Below, in pieces: positions 6,824-16,664 of a stretch of DNA of 64,000 nucleotides (the stretch's first letter is position 1; each line of letters starts with the position of its first letter). Source of the stretch: Hyphomicrobiales bacterium (GTDB lineage Bacteria > Pseudomonadota > Alphaproteobacteria > Rhizobiales > Rhizobiaceae); NCBI GenBank assembly GCA_900471925.1, contig UCGV01000003.1, positions 186,001-250,000 on the forward strand, read 5' to 3'. A program made the position numbers and the translations under genes. Below the pieces are notes generated by a model, which did not search any database, had not been told where the DNA came from, and saw nothing but the letters and a program-made list of their open reading frames with translations.

Positions 6824-8590
6824 TCAGTGTTGGGTGACCAGGCGAAGGACCGCGTCGGCAATGACGCGGCCGCCTGTCGGAGGGTCGGGGTGGATAAAGT
6901 CAGAGGCGAACCACGGTCTGGCACTACCAGGCGCATAGTCGGCATAGGTGTCGCCGAAGAGCGGCTGCAGGTTCAGGAAGGCGCACTTCTTGGAGAACGC
7001 AACGTCGCGCATTGCCGCGATATATTCCGACATCGGGCGCGGATTGTCGGTGCGCCCGTTCTCACAGGCAGGAATCAGGAGGATATCGGTCGAGGGGGTG
7101 ACCGCGCGCATGCGATCGATCAACGTCGAGACATTGCTCTTGAAATCAGGGATGAAGACCGAACGCTGGTCGTTCGTGCCGTACATCAGAATACCGAGAT
7201 TGACCTGGCCGAGTGCCGCATAGGCCGTCTGCCATTTGGCTGCATTGAGCGCTGCCCATTGGCCGGAATGCGACCCGGTGGCGGCAAGTTTGTGAACGAC
7301 CACGCCAGAGACATCGCGGCTGCAGGTGAGCCCGCAAAGCGAGACCGTGCCGCTGACGACCTCGATCTGCAACGTCCAGGCGCCGGCCGGCTTGCCGGTC
7401 AAGGCAACGGTCTGGACCGCGCCGCCGGCCGAGCCATCCGGCAGAGCGAGATTGCTGCTCCAGGCGCCGCCATTCCAGCGATAGTGAATGACGCCATCAG
7501 CGGTTCCGACAAAGTGGAGCAGGAAGGTGGTATCGCCATTGTTCGGCCCGCTGACCGACACGTTCGCGCCTACCGTTGACGATGTGATCAATGCGGCATC
7601 AGCGGTATCGGCCGTGTAATAGGTCGAGGTCCAACCGGAAGACGGGAACGCATACGAGTAGAGGCTAGTAAGAACCGAACCGTTGCGCAGCTGCGTTTGC
7701 GTCGTCGGATAGCCGAACCCGATCCATCCCGAGCCATAGCTGCCATAGTCGGCCGTCAGCGCCTCGGCGAAGGCACCCGACCAGCGGGCTGCGTTGTGGC
7801 TCCAGCTATCGCCGAGGATGGCGATGCCGAACTTCATGGCCTCGCCGCGCTTCAGGCAACGGAGGCGCATACGGGTTTCGCGCAGATACTGGCGCCCCCA
7901 TTCGTAGTCGATCGGCCAGCCGGCGCTATCCATCGACTGGTCCAGACGCGCGCCGAGCGACGTCTTCGAACCGCGTGCGGCGATGATCTCCGGGCTCGGC
8001 CCGGTATCGACAGGTGTCTCGCCGCCGCTCCCGACCTTGGCGAGGACGCGGCCGGCCTCGTCGATGAAGACGACGGCGTTTTCGGGATCGGTGCTTTCGT
8101 AGATCTCGGCCGTCAGCGCCGGCTCATCGAAGTCGGCCGACGTGAACAGGATGCGGCCGAGCTGGTCGGTGAAAGCCCATTTAACCGAGCTGTCAGTCGT
8201 CTCGTATTCCTCGGACTTCGGAACATTGGCAAGAGCCGCGAGAACGGAGGCGAGGCCCGAGCTGCCGATCCGGACCCACCGGCCCCAGCTGCTTGACCAG
8301 GTGTAGCGGCCGGCGTTCGGCACCGAGGCGCCGTTGTATCCGGTCGCGCTTGCGTCCAGGTGCGAACCATTGTCACCCTCGATGACTTCGGCGCCCTGGC
8401 CGTTGCGCGTACCGGCGACGGCCAGCAGCGCTGCCCAGGAGCCGAGATAGATCATCTCGGAGGGCAGAAGGCCACTGCCGGCGAGCTGGATAGCGAGGTT
8501 GGCGATCGTCTGGCGCGAGGTTGTTCCGGCGCGGTTGCCAAGCACCGTATCGAGCAAGGAGGCGAGCGGCTGAAGATCAGTTGAGGACAT
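6824..8590 (-). CDS. Tail fibre/spike protein with SGNH (GDSL) hydrolase domain
   Basis: 588 residues. The N-terminal 200 residues look like a virion-attachment region. The C-terminal 330 residues hold an SGNH hydrolase: block I AILGDSWS with nucleophile Ser near 261, block III YGTNDQ near 470, and the catalytic Asp-His pair in SDFIHPD near 564-566. A beta-rich insert lies between blocks I and III. Such domains in phage fibres de-acetylate or de-esterify surface polysaccharide. It directly follows the J-like tip protein, so host recognition with enzymatic processing of rhizobial capsule or LPS is likely. Confidence 0.8.
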   Translation of the reverse strand: MSSTDLQPLASLLDTVLGNRAGTTSRQTIANLAIQLAGSGLLPSEMIYLGSWAALLAVAGTRNGQGAEVIEGDNGSHLDASATGYNGASVPNAGRYTWSSSWGRWVRIGSSGLASVLAALANVPKSEEYETTDSSVKWAFTDQLGRILFTSADFDEPALTAEIYESTDPENAVVFIDEAGRVLAKVGSGGETPVDTGPSPEIIAARGSKTSLGARLDQSMDSAGWPIDYEWGRQYLRETRMRLRCLKRGEAMKFGIAILGDSWSHNAARWSGAFAEALTADYGSYGSGWIGFGYPTTQTQLRNGSVLTSLYSYAFPSSGWTSTYYTADTADAALITSSTVGANVSVSGPNNGDTTFLLHFVGTADGVIHYRWNGGAWSSNLALPDGSAGGAVQTVALTGKPAGAWTLQIEVVSGTVSLCGLTCSRDVSGVVVHKLAATGSHSGQWAALNAAKWQTAYAALGQVNLGILMYGTNDQRSVFIPDFKSNVSTLIDRMRAVTPSTDILLIPACENGRTDNPRPMSEYIAAMRDVAFSKKCAFLNLQPLFGDTYADYAPGSARPWFASDFIHPDPPTGGRVIADAVLRLVTQH

Positions 8591-8595
8591 GAAAC

Positions 8596-11500
8596 CTACC
8601 GAATTGTGACGCTGAAGGCGCCGGCAGCATCACCGGGCACACCATCGGCATTGAGAGGGGAAAGCCAGTAATAGTGGACACCGGCCGGCAGGCTGGTGGC
8701 CGTCTCCTGGAAGACCAGGACGTTGTCGATCGTACCGTCGAAGTCGGCCGAGGCCGTCAGGCGGAAGTTCGTGTTGCCGCTAACTGCGACCAGGCTTTCG
8801 GAAAACGAGCCGTTGGCGCTGCGAAGCGGGCCGACGACTTCGGTACCGCCCTGCAGCTTCGCCTTCACCGTGCCAGCCGTGCGTCCGCTCACCACATAGG
8901 CGATGCGGTATGTCTTGCCTGCCGTCAGCGTCAGGTTCTGGACGAGGTTGCCTTCGCCGGTGCTCGGCGTGTGCTTGGCCGTGCCGGCGTTCCATGCCCA
9001 GCCCGTGCCGTATGCCCAGGGCGACGATCCAGCGAAATCACCATTGGTGAGCATGTTGGTGCGGGTCGCGTCACCGTCCGGCTGACTGTAAGAGCGAGAC
9101 GGCTCGACAGGGATCGGCGTGCCAACCGGCGATGCATCCATGAAGTTCGGCGTCATGCCTCGATGCAGCTGGATCGAGGCGGTCGCGCTGTCGTCGGTAG
9201 TCGCAAAGCTGATCATCGCCCCACCGATCAGCGCGGTGATCGTGATCGCGGTGACATCGAGGTCGGCCGGGATGGCGCCATCTTCGGCGCCGACGGTTGC
9301 CGTCACGGTTGCCGTGTAGGCGCTTGGAGGACCGGCAGAGAGTGCGATCGCGCGCAGCTCGACGATATCGCCTCTCACATAGCCGGTGATCGGCGTTCCA
9401 CCCGCGCCGGCCGCGATCGTGATCAGGTTCCACGTCGCGGAACCCTGAATTCGGTGCTCGATGCGGATCAACTGCGTAACGGTGATGCTATCCGTTCCGG
9501 CATTGATCGCGACGACCAAGCCGTTGGCAATGCCGGTACCGCTGAAGCCGCTCTCGATCGAGACCCAGACCGGGACTGCCGGCGGCACGGTTGGCGGATC
9601 TATCTCGCCGCCGACGCGGCCCGACCAGGGCGGCGCAATCTCAGCATCGGTCAACGTGTCGATGATCGGCGACGCGTCAATCAGGCGGAAGTGGCTAGAG
9701 AAATCTTCGCCCGCTTCAACGCCTGAAACGATGAGCGGCATGCTCTCGGATGACATGAGCCCAAAGTGGACGATCTCGCCGATCGCCGGCCGATCGTCGG
9801 TATCGAGCAGCGTGACGATATCGGTCTGCCCCGCCCTGGTAACGACGCGGTTCAACACACTGATACCGATCGTGTCGGTCGGATCGGCAAATACTCGCCA
9901 GCGCAAACCGTATGCCTCGCCGGCCGTCATCTCAACGATATCGTCAAGCTGGACGACCGCGCCTTCAATCGCCTTGACGCGTGCTGCCCTTTGCGTGCGG
10001 GACAGCACGTCGAAAGAGCCGATCACCATGTCGCCCCGCGTGGCCGTGCGGATCGGACCATCCTGGACGACGGTGTAAACGTCAGGCCGATAGATCGACT
10101 CGTACATGCGCCGCCGCGCCTCGATCCAGATCTCGTTCGGATCAGTCTTGCCCGGCATTTCCAGGCGCTCCGTCAGGGTGATATCGCCGTTATAGCCGGG
10201 CCAACGGACCAGGCGCTCGGAAGGCTGGTAATCGTTGGTGGCATCAATGAACGGGATACGGAAAGCGTGCGGCTTGCGGCTGTAGACCCGGCTTGCCTTG
10301 AAGCCGTAAGAATTCCGCGGATTGATATGATCGACCGCCAGTTCCTGCGGCTGGTCGATGACAACGCCGTAGCGGACACCATCGTGACGCGGCCGTGCGC
10401 GGCCTGCCGCTGCGATTTCGTGGGCCAGCTCGTCGAAGGTAGTTTCGAAGTCGATAACGCGATCGTACTTCAGCCCCTTGATGCGGCAGAAATTGTGCCA
10501 CTCGACAAATTTGGCCCAGTCAATCTCGTCGGTGCTGACTTTTCGCGGATTGGCATCCGAGGTCAGGACATACTTATAAAGGCTAGCCGGATTGCTGGTC
10601 GGCCGCTGGATCCACGTGTCGGTCGCGACGTCGTAGTCCTGGCAATAGCTCTGGACGATCGCGTTGAAGCTATCGAGCGAACCCTGCAGCTGATGCGTCG
10701 CGAGGGCCCGCACGGCGACCAGGGCCAGCTTGTTGTCGAAGTTGAGCGGATATTCAGGCCGGATCGTCTGCAACACCGCCAGCATCGAGCGGCTCTGGAT
10801 CTTGGCCGAGACGTGTTCGTCCGTCAGTCGCGTGATCTCGATCTCGTAGCGAGCGCGCGTCGGCAGCTGGAATGTGTACTGGCGGAAGAAGCCCTCGGCC
10901 TTCTTCGAGATGAAGCCAAAGCTGCCGTGCGTGGTCCATGCCTCGGTACCGGCGACGCGATAGCGGACGCGAAAGTTGACCTGGACGGTCTGAGCAACGC
11001 CGTCGTCATTATATTGAACGAGACCACCTGGAAACGAGAAGATGATCGAAACCTGCCAGGCATCGAGGCCGGTCGTACGCTTGACCGGCGTCTCGATCGA
11101 GGCGCCGCTGATCACGTCGCCGCCGGCGTCGCGCGGGAGCGGCCGGGTGAGTTCGGCGTTGATGTTCTCCTCGTAGACCTGGCGAGGATAGAAGGTCAGC
11201 GGCGTATCATTGCTCCAGCCGTTGCGGATCTCCTTTGTGACGCTCTGAAACTCGTCGATCGAGGTTTCGCCGATGCGCAGCTCACTCCAAAGGACCGGGC
11301 CGTAACCAGCGTTGAAGACGGCTCGAATGTAATGACTGTCGCCAACCACTTCCGAATACGGCGGGCAAGCATAGGGCGGCGCGTAACGATGGGTGCCGAG
11401 GACGAAGGGCACCACGCCGTCTGGCCTAAAATCGTTTCGCCAGCCGGAGATTGCATAGACCGGACTTCCTCGATCACTGTCGTTTCTGGTCTTTGGCTTC

Positions 11501-11946
11501 GGTGGCGGGATCAAGGCATTGATCAGCATCCCCCCGAGGACAGTCACGCCAAGGCCGATAACGGCGGCAGCAAGCCCGGTGGAGATCCCGAGGGCGCCGG
11601 CGAGCGGCGCCGCCCATAGCTGGCCGAGGGCGACGGCCGCGATCGACACGACAATCTGAAGAATAGAGCGAAGAGCCGACTTGCCCGGAACGAGACGAAG
11701 CACGATTTGCACGCCGGCATGCGGATAGACCCGGTGCCAAAGGTTTCGCTCGATGACGGCAATGCCGCGATCGGAGACGAGCGTCACCCTCAGAAGCGCC
11801 AACGTCTCGTCGCTCGCCGCCGGCAGAGCTGCCGCGACATATTCAGCGATCGAGCTGCCCGCAGGCATTTCCAGCGAGACGCGCAACGACGGCTGGTCGA
11901 ACATCGGGACGGCAAGAACGGGAATGGTGCCGGTCTGAATGGTCAT
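8596..11946 (-). CDS. Tail tip / host-specificity protein (lambda J-like, TipJ)
   Basis: 1116 residues. The start (ATGA) overlaps the NlpC/P60 gene upstream, the order tail protease then tip protein seen in siphoviruses. A hydrophobic Ala/Gly-rich helix pair at about residues 93-150 is typical of TipJ-type proteins. The middle is beta-rich and resembles phage tail-hub domains, and the last 350 residues look like fibronectin-III and carbohydrate-binding-like modules. It should form the distal tail hub and contact the receptor. The C-terminal region is where host range would vary. Confidence 0.8.
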   Translation of the reverse strand: MTIQTGTIPVLAVPMFDQPSLRVSLEMPAGSSIAEYVAAALPAASDETLALLRVTLVSDRGIAVIERNLWHRVYPHAGVQIVLRLVPGKSALRSILQIVVSIAAVALGQLWAAPLAGALGISTGLAAAVIGLGVTVLGGMLINALIPPPKPKTRNDSDRGSPVYAISGWRNDFRPDGVVPFVLGTHRYAPPYACPPYSEVVGDSHYIRAVFNAGYGPVLWSELRIGETSIDEFQSVTKEIRNGWSNDTPLTFYPRQVYEENINAELTRPLPRDAGGDVISGASIETPVKRTTGLDAWQVSIIFSFPGGLVQYNDDGVAQTVQVNFRVRYRVAGTEAWTTHGSFGFISKKAEGFFRQYTFQLPTRARYEIEITRLTDEHVSAKIQSRSMLAVLQTIRPEYPLNFDNKLALVAVRALATHQLQGSLDSFNAIVQSYCQDYDVATDTWIQRPTSNPASLYKYVLTSDANPRKVSTDEIDWAKFVEWHNFCRIKGLKYDRVIDFETTFDELAHEIAAAGRARPRHDGVRYGVVIDQPQELAVDHINPRNSYGFKASRVYSRKPHAFRIPFIDATNDYQPSERLVRWPGYNGDITLTERLEMPGKTDPNEIWIEARRRMYESIYRPDVYTVVQDGPIRTATRGDMVIGSFDVLSRTQRAARVKAIEGAVVQLDDIVEMTAGEAYGLRWRVFADPTDTIGISVLNRVVTRAGQTDIVTLLDTDDRPAIGEIVHFGLMSSESMPLIVSGVEAGEDFSSHFRLIDASPIIDTLTDAEIAPPWSGRVGGEIDPPTVPPAVPVWVSIESGFSGTGIANGLVVAINAGTDSITVTQLIRIEHRIQGSATWNLITIAAGAGGTPITGYVRGDIVELRAIALSAGPPSAYTATVTATVGAEDGAIPADLDVTAITITALIGGAMISFATTDDSATASIQLHRGMTPNFMDASPVGTPIPVEPSRSYSQPDGDATRTNMLTNGDFAGSSPWAYGTGWAWNAGTAKHTPSTGEGNLVQNLTLTAGKTYRIAYVVSGRTAGTVKAKLQGGTEVVGPLRSANGSFSESLVAVSGNTNFRLTASADFDGTIDNVLVFQETATSLPAGVHYYWLSPLNADGVPGDAAGAFSVTIR

Positions 11947-12362
11947 TGAGGCACCTTCGAAGCGGCTTCAAAATGTCTGTAAAAGCCCGTCAGGCGCTGT
12001 CCCCAACGGCCACTCAAATAGCTTTCGACCTTGGCGTGATCGTAGGGCACATGGAGCATGCAGCCGGGAATAGCGACCAGGCCGACATGGCTCTCGTGCG
12101 GCCCGCGCCGGAAAACGGCGACATCGTAAGGGGCCGGCTCCGTTACGGCCTGCCATGGCCCAACCCGCTTGTTCTGGCCGATCAGCGCCGAGATCTCGGC
12201 GCGCTCATCGGTGCTGACATAGTCGCCGGCATACGACGGAAGCTCAATCCCGAGATCCATCTGATAGACGACCGTGACCAGGCCCCAGCAATCGACGCCG
12301 GCAAGCGAGCGGCCGAGTTCAAGATAAGGCGTGCCGAGGTAGCGGGTGCTCCAATGCATCAT
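11943..12362 (-). CDS. NlpC/P60-family tail-tip peptidase
   Basis: 139 residues starting at the ATG that overlaps the preceding stop (ATGA). The catalytic Cys is in LAGVDCWGLV near the N-terminus and the His in SHVGLVAIPG, the NlpC/P60 pattern. This is the siphovirus tail-assembly protein similar to the peptidase part of lambda K. It probably cuts peptidoglycan during DNA entry or trims a tail component. Its 3' end overlaps the tip-protein start. Confidence 0.82.
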   Translation of the reverse strand: MMHWSTRYLGTPYLELGRSLAGVDCWGLVTVVYQMDLGIELPSYAGDYVSTDERAEISALIGQNKRVGPWQAVTEPAPYDVAVFRRGPHESHVGLVAIPGCMLHVPYDHAKVESYLSGRWGQRLTGFYRHFEAASKVPQ

Positions 12363-12883
12363 TTGTGCAGTCCCGGAAAGCGCTCGCGCGACATCCTGCC
12401 GGCGGGAAAATACTCGTCGCCAATGTCTTCGCGGCTGAAGGAGATCATCACCTCGCCGGCATCGATGTCGGATGACACGATGTTCATGCCCCTCCATTCG
12501 GCCTCGACCAAGTTGGGGGATGAGGCCAAAACAACGGCCATGTTGATGACGGCAAGGTCCGTGAACGACCGCAACAGGATGGCGATCTCGTTATCGACAT
12601 TCTCCAGGACGATGTTGCCGGCGGCCGGCGCATCGTCCAGGTCGGACGGAAGGATCGTCGAGGCCACGACCCAGAGATAGGGGTCGGTTGCCGGATTGGC
12701 GCCCATCCAGGTGGAGCGGGTGCCGTACATCAGCGGCTCGGTGGAAAGCCGAGTGGTGTTGTCGCTCGAAAGGCGGATGGGCCTGGCGAGCGCCGGATGG
12801 GTGATCGCAAAGAGAGCGCAGTAGATTTCTTCCGTTGCCTGGGCGTCCTGCGCCAGGCGGGCATTGAGGGAGACACGTCTCAT
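12359..12883 (-). CDS. Minor tail protein (DUF1833-like)
   Basis: 174 residues, lying between two other minor tail genes with ATGA overlaps at both ends. The N-terminal EEIYCALFAITHPAL and later FTDLAVINMAVVLASSPN segments resemble the DUF1833 family of siphovirus tail proteins, comparable in position to lambda L. I infer a distal-tail assembly component. No catalytic motif is visible. Confidence 0.68.
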   Translation of the reverse strand: MRRVSLNARLAQDAQATEEIYCALFAITHPALARPIRLSSDNTTRLSTEPLMYGTRSTWMGANPATDPYLWVVASTILPSDLDDAPAAGNIVLENVDNEIAILLRSFTDLAVINMAVVLASSPNLVEAEWRGMNIVSSDIDAGEVMISFSREDIGDEYFPAGRMSRERFPGLHK

Positions 12884-13302
12884 GGCAGCACCGTTACGCT
12901 GAAGGTTTTCCGAAACCGGGTTCCGACGATCGTCTCAACAGGCTGCTGATCGCCGAACAGGCAAAGCCAATTGCCAGACATCAGCAGCGGGTTTCCCGCC
13001 CCGTCGAAGAGTGGGTTGCCGGCAGCGTCTGTCATGGGCCAGCCGTCTGTCGTCGGATCTGGCATAGTGAACGGAAGCGCGCCCCACCGGGTATCGATCT
13101 GGTGAAACTGGTCGAAGATTGACTTGCCGGCGCGCGTCACGAGCACCGACAGGGTGACAAGTTTCGGGACACCGGAAAAACGCAACCGATAGGTCGGTGC
13201 GCCGGCATCAGCGCGCCGTTTGAGGCGGGCCTCGGCAAGCGTCATCTGATACGAGCTGCGCTCCGGCTTAGGCAGCAATGTCGGCCAGGTGGGAACCGTC
13301 AT
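12880..13302 (-). CDS. Minor tail protein, distal tail region
   Basis: 140 residues opening MTVPTWPTLLPKPERSSYQM, a Trp/Pro-rich start seen in small tail proteins that follow tape measures in transposable siphoviruses (position of lambda M). It overlaps the tape-measure stop and the next gene by 4 bp each, so it belongs to a tightly coupled tail operon. The body is beta-rich with no catalytic signature. Confidence 0.65.
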   Translation of the reverse strand: MTVPTWPTLLPKPERSSYQMTLAEARLKRRADAGAPTYRLRFSGVPKLVTLSVLVTRAGKSIFDQFHQIDTRWGALPFTMPDPTTDGWPMTDAAGNPLFDGAGNPLLMSGNWLCLFGDQQPVETIVGTRFRKTFSVTVLP

Positions 13303-16300
13303 CGATCGATCCCCCTCGGCCGGACGCCATATTGCCTACCCATCATCCGTCTGAAGCCGCCACCCTTCTCCTCACCGGCATTGCCGAGTTGATCGGACAA
13401 GGTCAGACGCCAGTTGCGACGGCCGGTTTCGTCCTGTCCCTCTTCGACCTGCCCGTTGATCGGCGTCGAGGTCTGATTGATGATCTGGAAGGTCGGCCGG
13501 CCGCCCATGCCGCCAGCGTCGCTGCCCAGGCCGCCACCTACCATTCCGCCGCTGAGATAACCGCGCTTGCCGAGGCGCATCGCTTCAACCGTGTCAGGGC
13601 CGCCGTTGCGGGCAATATCCTTCTGGCTCCAGACAATCTCGCCACGATGGACGACGCCGGCCGGCTCGTCGACCGCGCCATAACCAGTCCAGCCCCCACG
13701 ATCGAACAGACCGATGCCGCCAGCGCCCCATGCAGACGAAAACTGCGACGAGCTGGACAGGACTGATTTGCCGTAGGTGTTCAGACCGCCGCCACCAAAG
13801 AGACCGCCGAACAAGCTGGAAAACCAGTTTCCACCGCCGCCCGATGGTGCCGGCGGGAACGAATTCGACAGGTTCTGTCCGAACTGGCCGAGGCCATTGC
13901 CGAAGGTTCCGAGGCTGTTCGTCGCCCCGGTCGTTGTCGTGTCGAGCCTGCTCAGCGAGGCATTAAACTTCTCGACGTATTTGGTGCTTGTGGTGCCGAA
14001 AACGTCAGTGGCATTGCCAGCCAGCGCCTGGGGCCGGCCGGTGAACCAGACGGAAGCCGCGTCCTGCGGGTTTCCATACTTAGAGACGCTTTTGCCGAAG
14101 AACCGGTCAAACACGCTGTCCTGGGCGGCCGGGCTTGCCAGAAACTGGCTTGGCGTCAGTCGTCGGCCGAGTGCTTCCTCGGTCCACGACGGGATATTCG
14201 AACCCATGACCTGGTAAGCGCCGTATGCCCGGTCGCCCCTCGCGGTAAGCGGGCCGAGGGCGTTATAGTTGCCGCCGCTGCTCTCCAGATCCTTGATGGC
14301 TTGCCGATAGGCCGCCATGTTCGAAGTCGCGGCCGGCACGCTCGAATTATCGTTAGCACTGCCGAAGATCCTGGAAAGGATGCTGCCGCCTGATCCCGAG
14401 GAGCCGATAGCACCAAGGCCGGAAACGCCGCCGTTGATCATCACTGTCCCGGCGTTGACGGACATCGAGCCGACTGACTTGGCGAGGCCGGGAATCGCCG
14501 TCGTGTCGCCGCCACCAAACAGCCGGCCGAAAATACCGCCAAGTCCGCCGACGTCGCTGATCGTGCCGTAATCGGTACCGAGCAGCGAGTTTTTCAGCGG
14601 GTTCTTGATGGCGAGATCGGTGAACGTGCCGGCGATGTCCTTTGCAATATCGCCCAGAGCGTCGCCGATATTGCCGCTCGTCAAACCGTCCACGAGACTG
14701 TCGATTGTATTTTCGCCGGACTGGCGGACCTTGTCCCATGCCTCGTTCTGCTTGCGCAGCTGGTTGGTCATATCGGAGATTGCCAGCGCGTTCTTCCGGA
14801 AGCTGTCGGCATAGGAGGAGTTGAGATCGATGCCGCGCGAAATCAGTTGCTGTTCGGCCTCCAGGCTAGCGAGGCCGCGCCGGCGTGCTTCGTCGCTTGC
14901 GCCGACGAGGCTCGCCTCGGTCTTCAGCTGGGCGATTTGCTGATCCTGGTCGCGCAGAAGGTTGGTTGCAGCAATCTGCTCGGCGAGCGCACCATAGGCG
15001 GCCGCCTTCTCTTTGATCGCTGCAATTTCTTTCGGGTCGACGGTTGTATGATTTTTGGCCGCCTCCGCCTCCAGCTGGCTGATGAGCTGTTGCTCCATTC
15101 GCAGCCGCTCGGTTTCGCCAACGGTCTGGCCGATGAGCGATAGCTCAAGCTGCTGGCCCTTGATGGTCAAGTCCAGCGATCGAGCCCGCTCGGCCGCCGC
15201 TTCGCGCAATTGTTGTTCCGCCTGCAGGCGTGCGAGCGTGACCTCGTTCTCAATCCGCAACTGACGTGTGGCATTGGTCTCGCTGCTCGGATCAACAGGC
15301 TCTGCCTCCAGCCGCTTGCGGGTCGACGCCGCAATTTCAGCAGGAGATCGCGCGTCGATGCCCGCGAGTGCCGCGTCCTGCTGCCGGCGCAGATAAAACT
15401 GGCTTTCGACATTGGCGGCTTGGTATTTCCGAGCATTTTCCGCCGCTTGCGTTCGGGTCGTATCGAGCGAGAGCTTTCCCTGCTCTCGCTCCAGCTCACC
15501 GATCGCCTCGGCCGCTGCTCTCGCGTTCTGCGTCAAACCTTCAAGCAGCTTGGCCGCCGCCTGAAGTTTTTCGTTCGCTGGATCGGCGTTCGCGACTTTC
15601 TGAACCTGCTCATAAAAAGCGAGAACGTCGCCTTTGCCCTGGCGGGCCTGGCCGACAAAATCGGCTACCTGATCGGTGAAGGCGTTAAACCGGCCTTCAT
15701 TCATCTGCTTGGTGAGCGCCTCGACGTCCAGACCGAGGAAAAACTGCGACGTGTCTACCTTCGGCGTCGCATCGACGGAAAATTGCTTCAGGCTTGCCGC
15801 CAACGCCTTTTGAAGGTCGGAACGGTCCTGGTTGGTAGCAAACTGAATTGCCGCCTGTGTCCGCTGACCGTATTGCGCCGAAGACTTTCCGGCGTCGTCA
15901 TAAAGCTGGCGAATCCGCTTCATGACCGCTTCGTGTTTCTCCAGGGCATCCTCAACCTTGTTGACGCTGCCGAACGCGGTCGTACCAAACTGGATTGCTG
16001 CCGCCGTCGCCGCCGTGAAGCCGATTGCAATAAGGGAGACGGGAGACAGGATCTGGGTCGCAGCCGCCGCGAGCGTCGTTCCGACCTGTTTCAGAGACTG
16101 CCCCGCGAAGTTAGAGGCCAACTGTGGTCCCTGCTGAAGACCGACCGTTGCCGCGCTCATGAAGGGCGCAGTCGTGAAGATGTCCTGAAGCTGATAGGCA
16201 ACGTTGGTCGCGGCGAAGTTCTGGTTTGCTGGCGACGGACGATGATCGGGCAGTTGGTTTCGGCTCTTGATCGCCTCGATCGAGGCCAGTGTCGCCTGGC

Positions 16301-16664
16301 GCTCGCGGCCGATGGCAGCGGCCATCTCATTGCTGGAAAGAACGCCCTGGGCATGCAGCGTCCGGATCTCGGTGAGGCTGGACTTGTATTCCCGGATCAC
16401 GGCGAAGAGCGGATTGTACTTCGCCCTCAAATCGTCGATCGCCTTCCCCTGGGCAGCCAGAGCGCCGGTCCATTCCCGGACATTCTGGTTGGCGGCACCA
16501 GTGTTCAGACCGACCGAAGTGTTGATGAGTTGCTGAAGCTTCGTCGCGGTTAGCTGCGCCTCGGTACCGATCGCCGCGACGGCCGATTGAGCGGCAGCAC
16601 CGCCGGCCTTGGCGCCAGCCGGGTCAATGGTGACGCCGATCGCGAGCTTGTAAGGTTGCGCCAT
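13299..16664 (-). CDS. Tail tape-measure protein with muramidase-like domain
   Basis: 1121 residues. The N-terminal 250 residues contain Ala-rich hydrophobic helices (about 150-230), followed by a long charged coiled-coil region to about 700, both hallmarks of tape measures that set tail length. At about 790-880 a transglycosylase-like segment follows (GGNYNALGPLTARGDRAYGAYQVMG, read in parts, then PSQFLASPAAQD). It would open peptidoglycan during infection. The C-terminus is Gly-rich. Its position directly after the G/GT chaperone supports the call. Confidence 0.88.
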   Translation of the reverse strand: MAQPYKLAIGVTIDPAGAKAGGAAAQSAVAAIGTEAQLTATKLQQLINTSVGLNTGAANQNVREWTGALAAQGKAIDDLRAKYNPLFAVIREYKSSLTEIRTLHAQGVLSSNEMAAAIGRERQATLASIEAIKSRNQLPDHRPSPANQNFAATNVAYQLQDIFTTAPFMSAATVGLQQGPQLASNFAGQSLKQVGTTLAAAATQILSPVSLIAIGFTAATAAAIQFGTTAFGSVNKVEDALEKHEAVMKRIRQLYDDAGKSSAQYGQRTQAAIQFATNQDRSDLQKALAASLKQFSVDATPKVDTSQFFLGLDVEALTKQMNEGRFNAFTDQVADFVGQARQGKGDVLAFYEQVQKVANADPANEKLQAAAKLLEGLTQNARAAAEAIGELEREQGKLSLDTTRTQAAENARKYQAANVESQFYLRRQQDAALAGIDARSPAEIAASTRKRLEAEPVDPSSETNATRQLRIENEVTLARLQAEQQLREAAAERARSLDLTIKGQQLELSLIGQTVGETERLRMEQQLISQLEAEAAKNHTTVDPKEIAAIKEKAAAYGALAEQIAATNLLRDQDQQIAQLKTEASLVGASDEARRRGLASLEAEQQLISRGIDLNSSYADSFRKNALAISDMTNQLRKQNEAWDKVRQSGENTIDSLVDGLTSGNIGDALGDIAKDIAGTFTDLAIKNPLKNSLLGTDYGTISDVGGLGGIFGRLFGGGDTTAIPGLAKSVGSMSVNAGTVMINGGVSGLGAIGSSGSGGSILSRIFGSANDNSSVPAATSNMAAYRQAIKDLESSGGNYNALGPLTARGDRAYGAYQVMGSNIPSWTEEALGRRLTPSQFLASPAAQDSVFDRFFGKSVSKYGNPQDAASVWFTGRPQALAGNATDVFGTTSTKYVEKFNASLSRLDTTTTGATNSLGTFGNGLGQFGQNLSNSFPPAPSGGGGNWFSSLFGGLFGGGGLNTYGKSVLSSSSQFSSAWGAGGIGLFDRGGWTGYGAVDEPAGVVHRGEIVWSQKDIARNGGPDTVEAMRLGKRGYLSGGMVGGGLGSDAGGMGGRPTFQIINQTSTPINGQVEEGQDETGRRNWRLTLSDQLGNAGEEKGGGFRRMMGRQYGVRPRGIDR

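Noticed and set aside
3991..12362. Invertible tail-fibre segment as in Mu
   Set aside because: No invertase gene and no inverted fibre-gene fragments were found. All fibre genes are on one strand and apparently complete.
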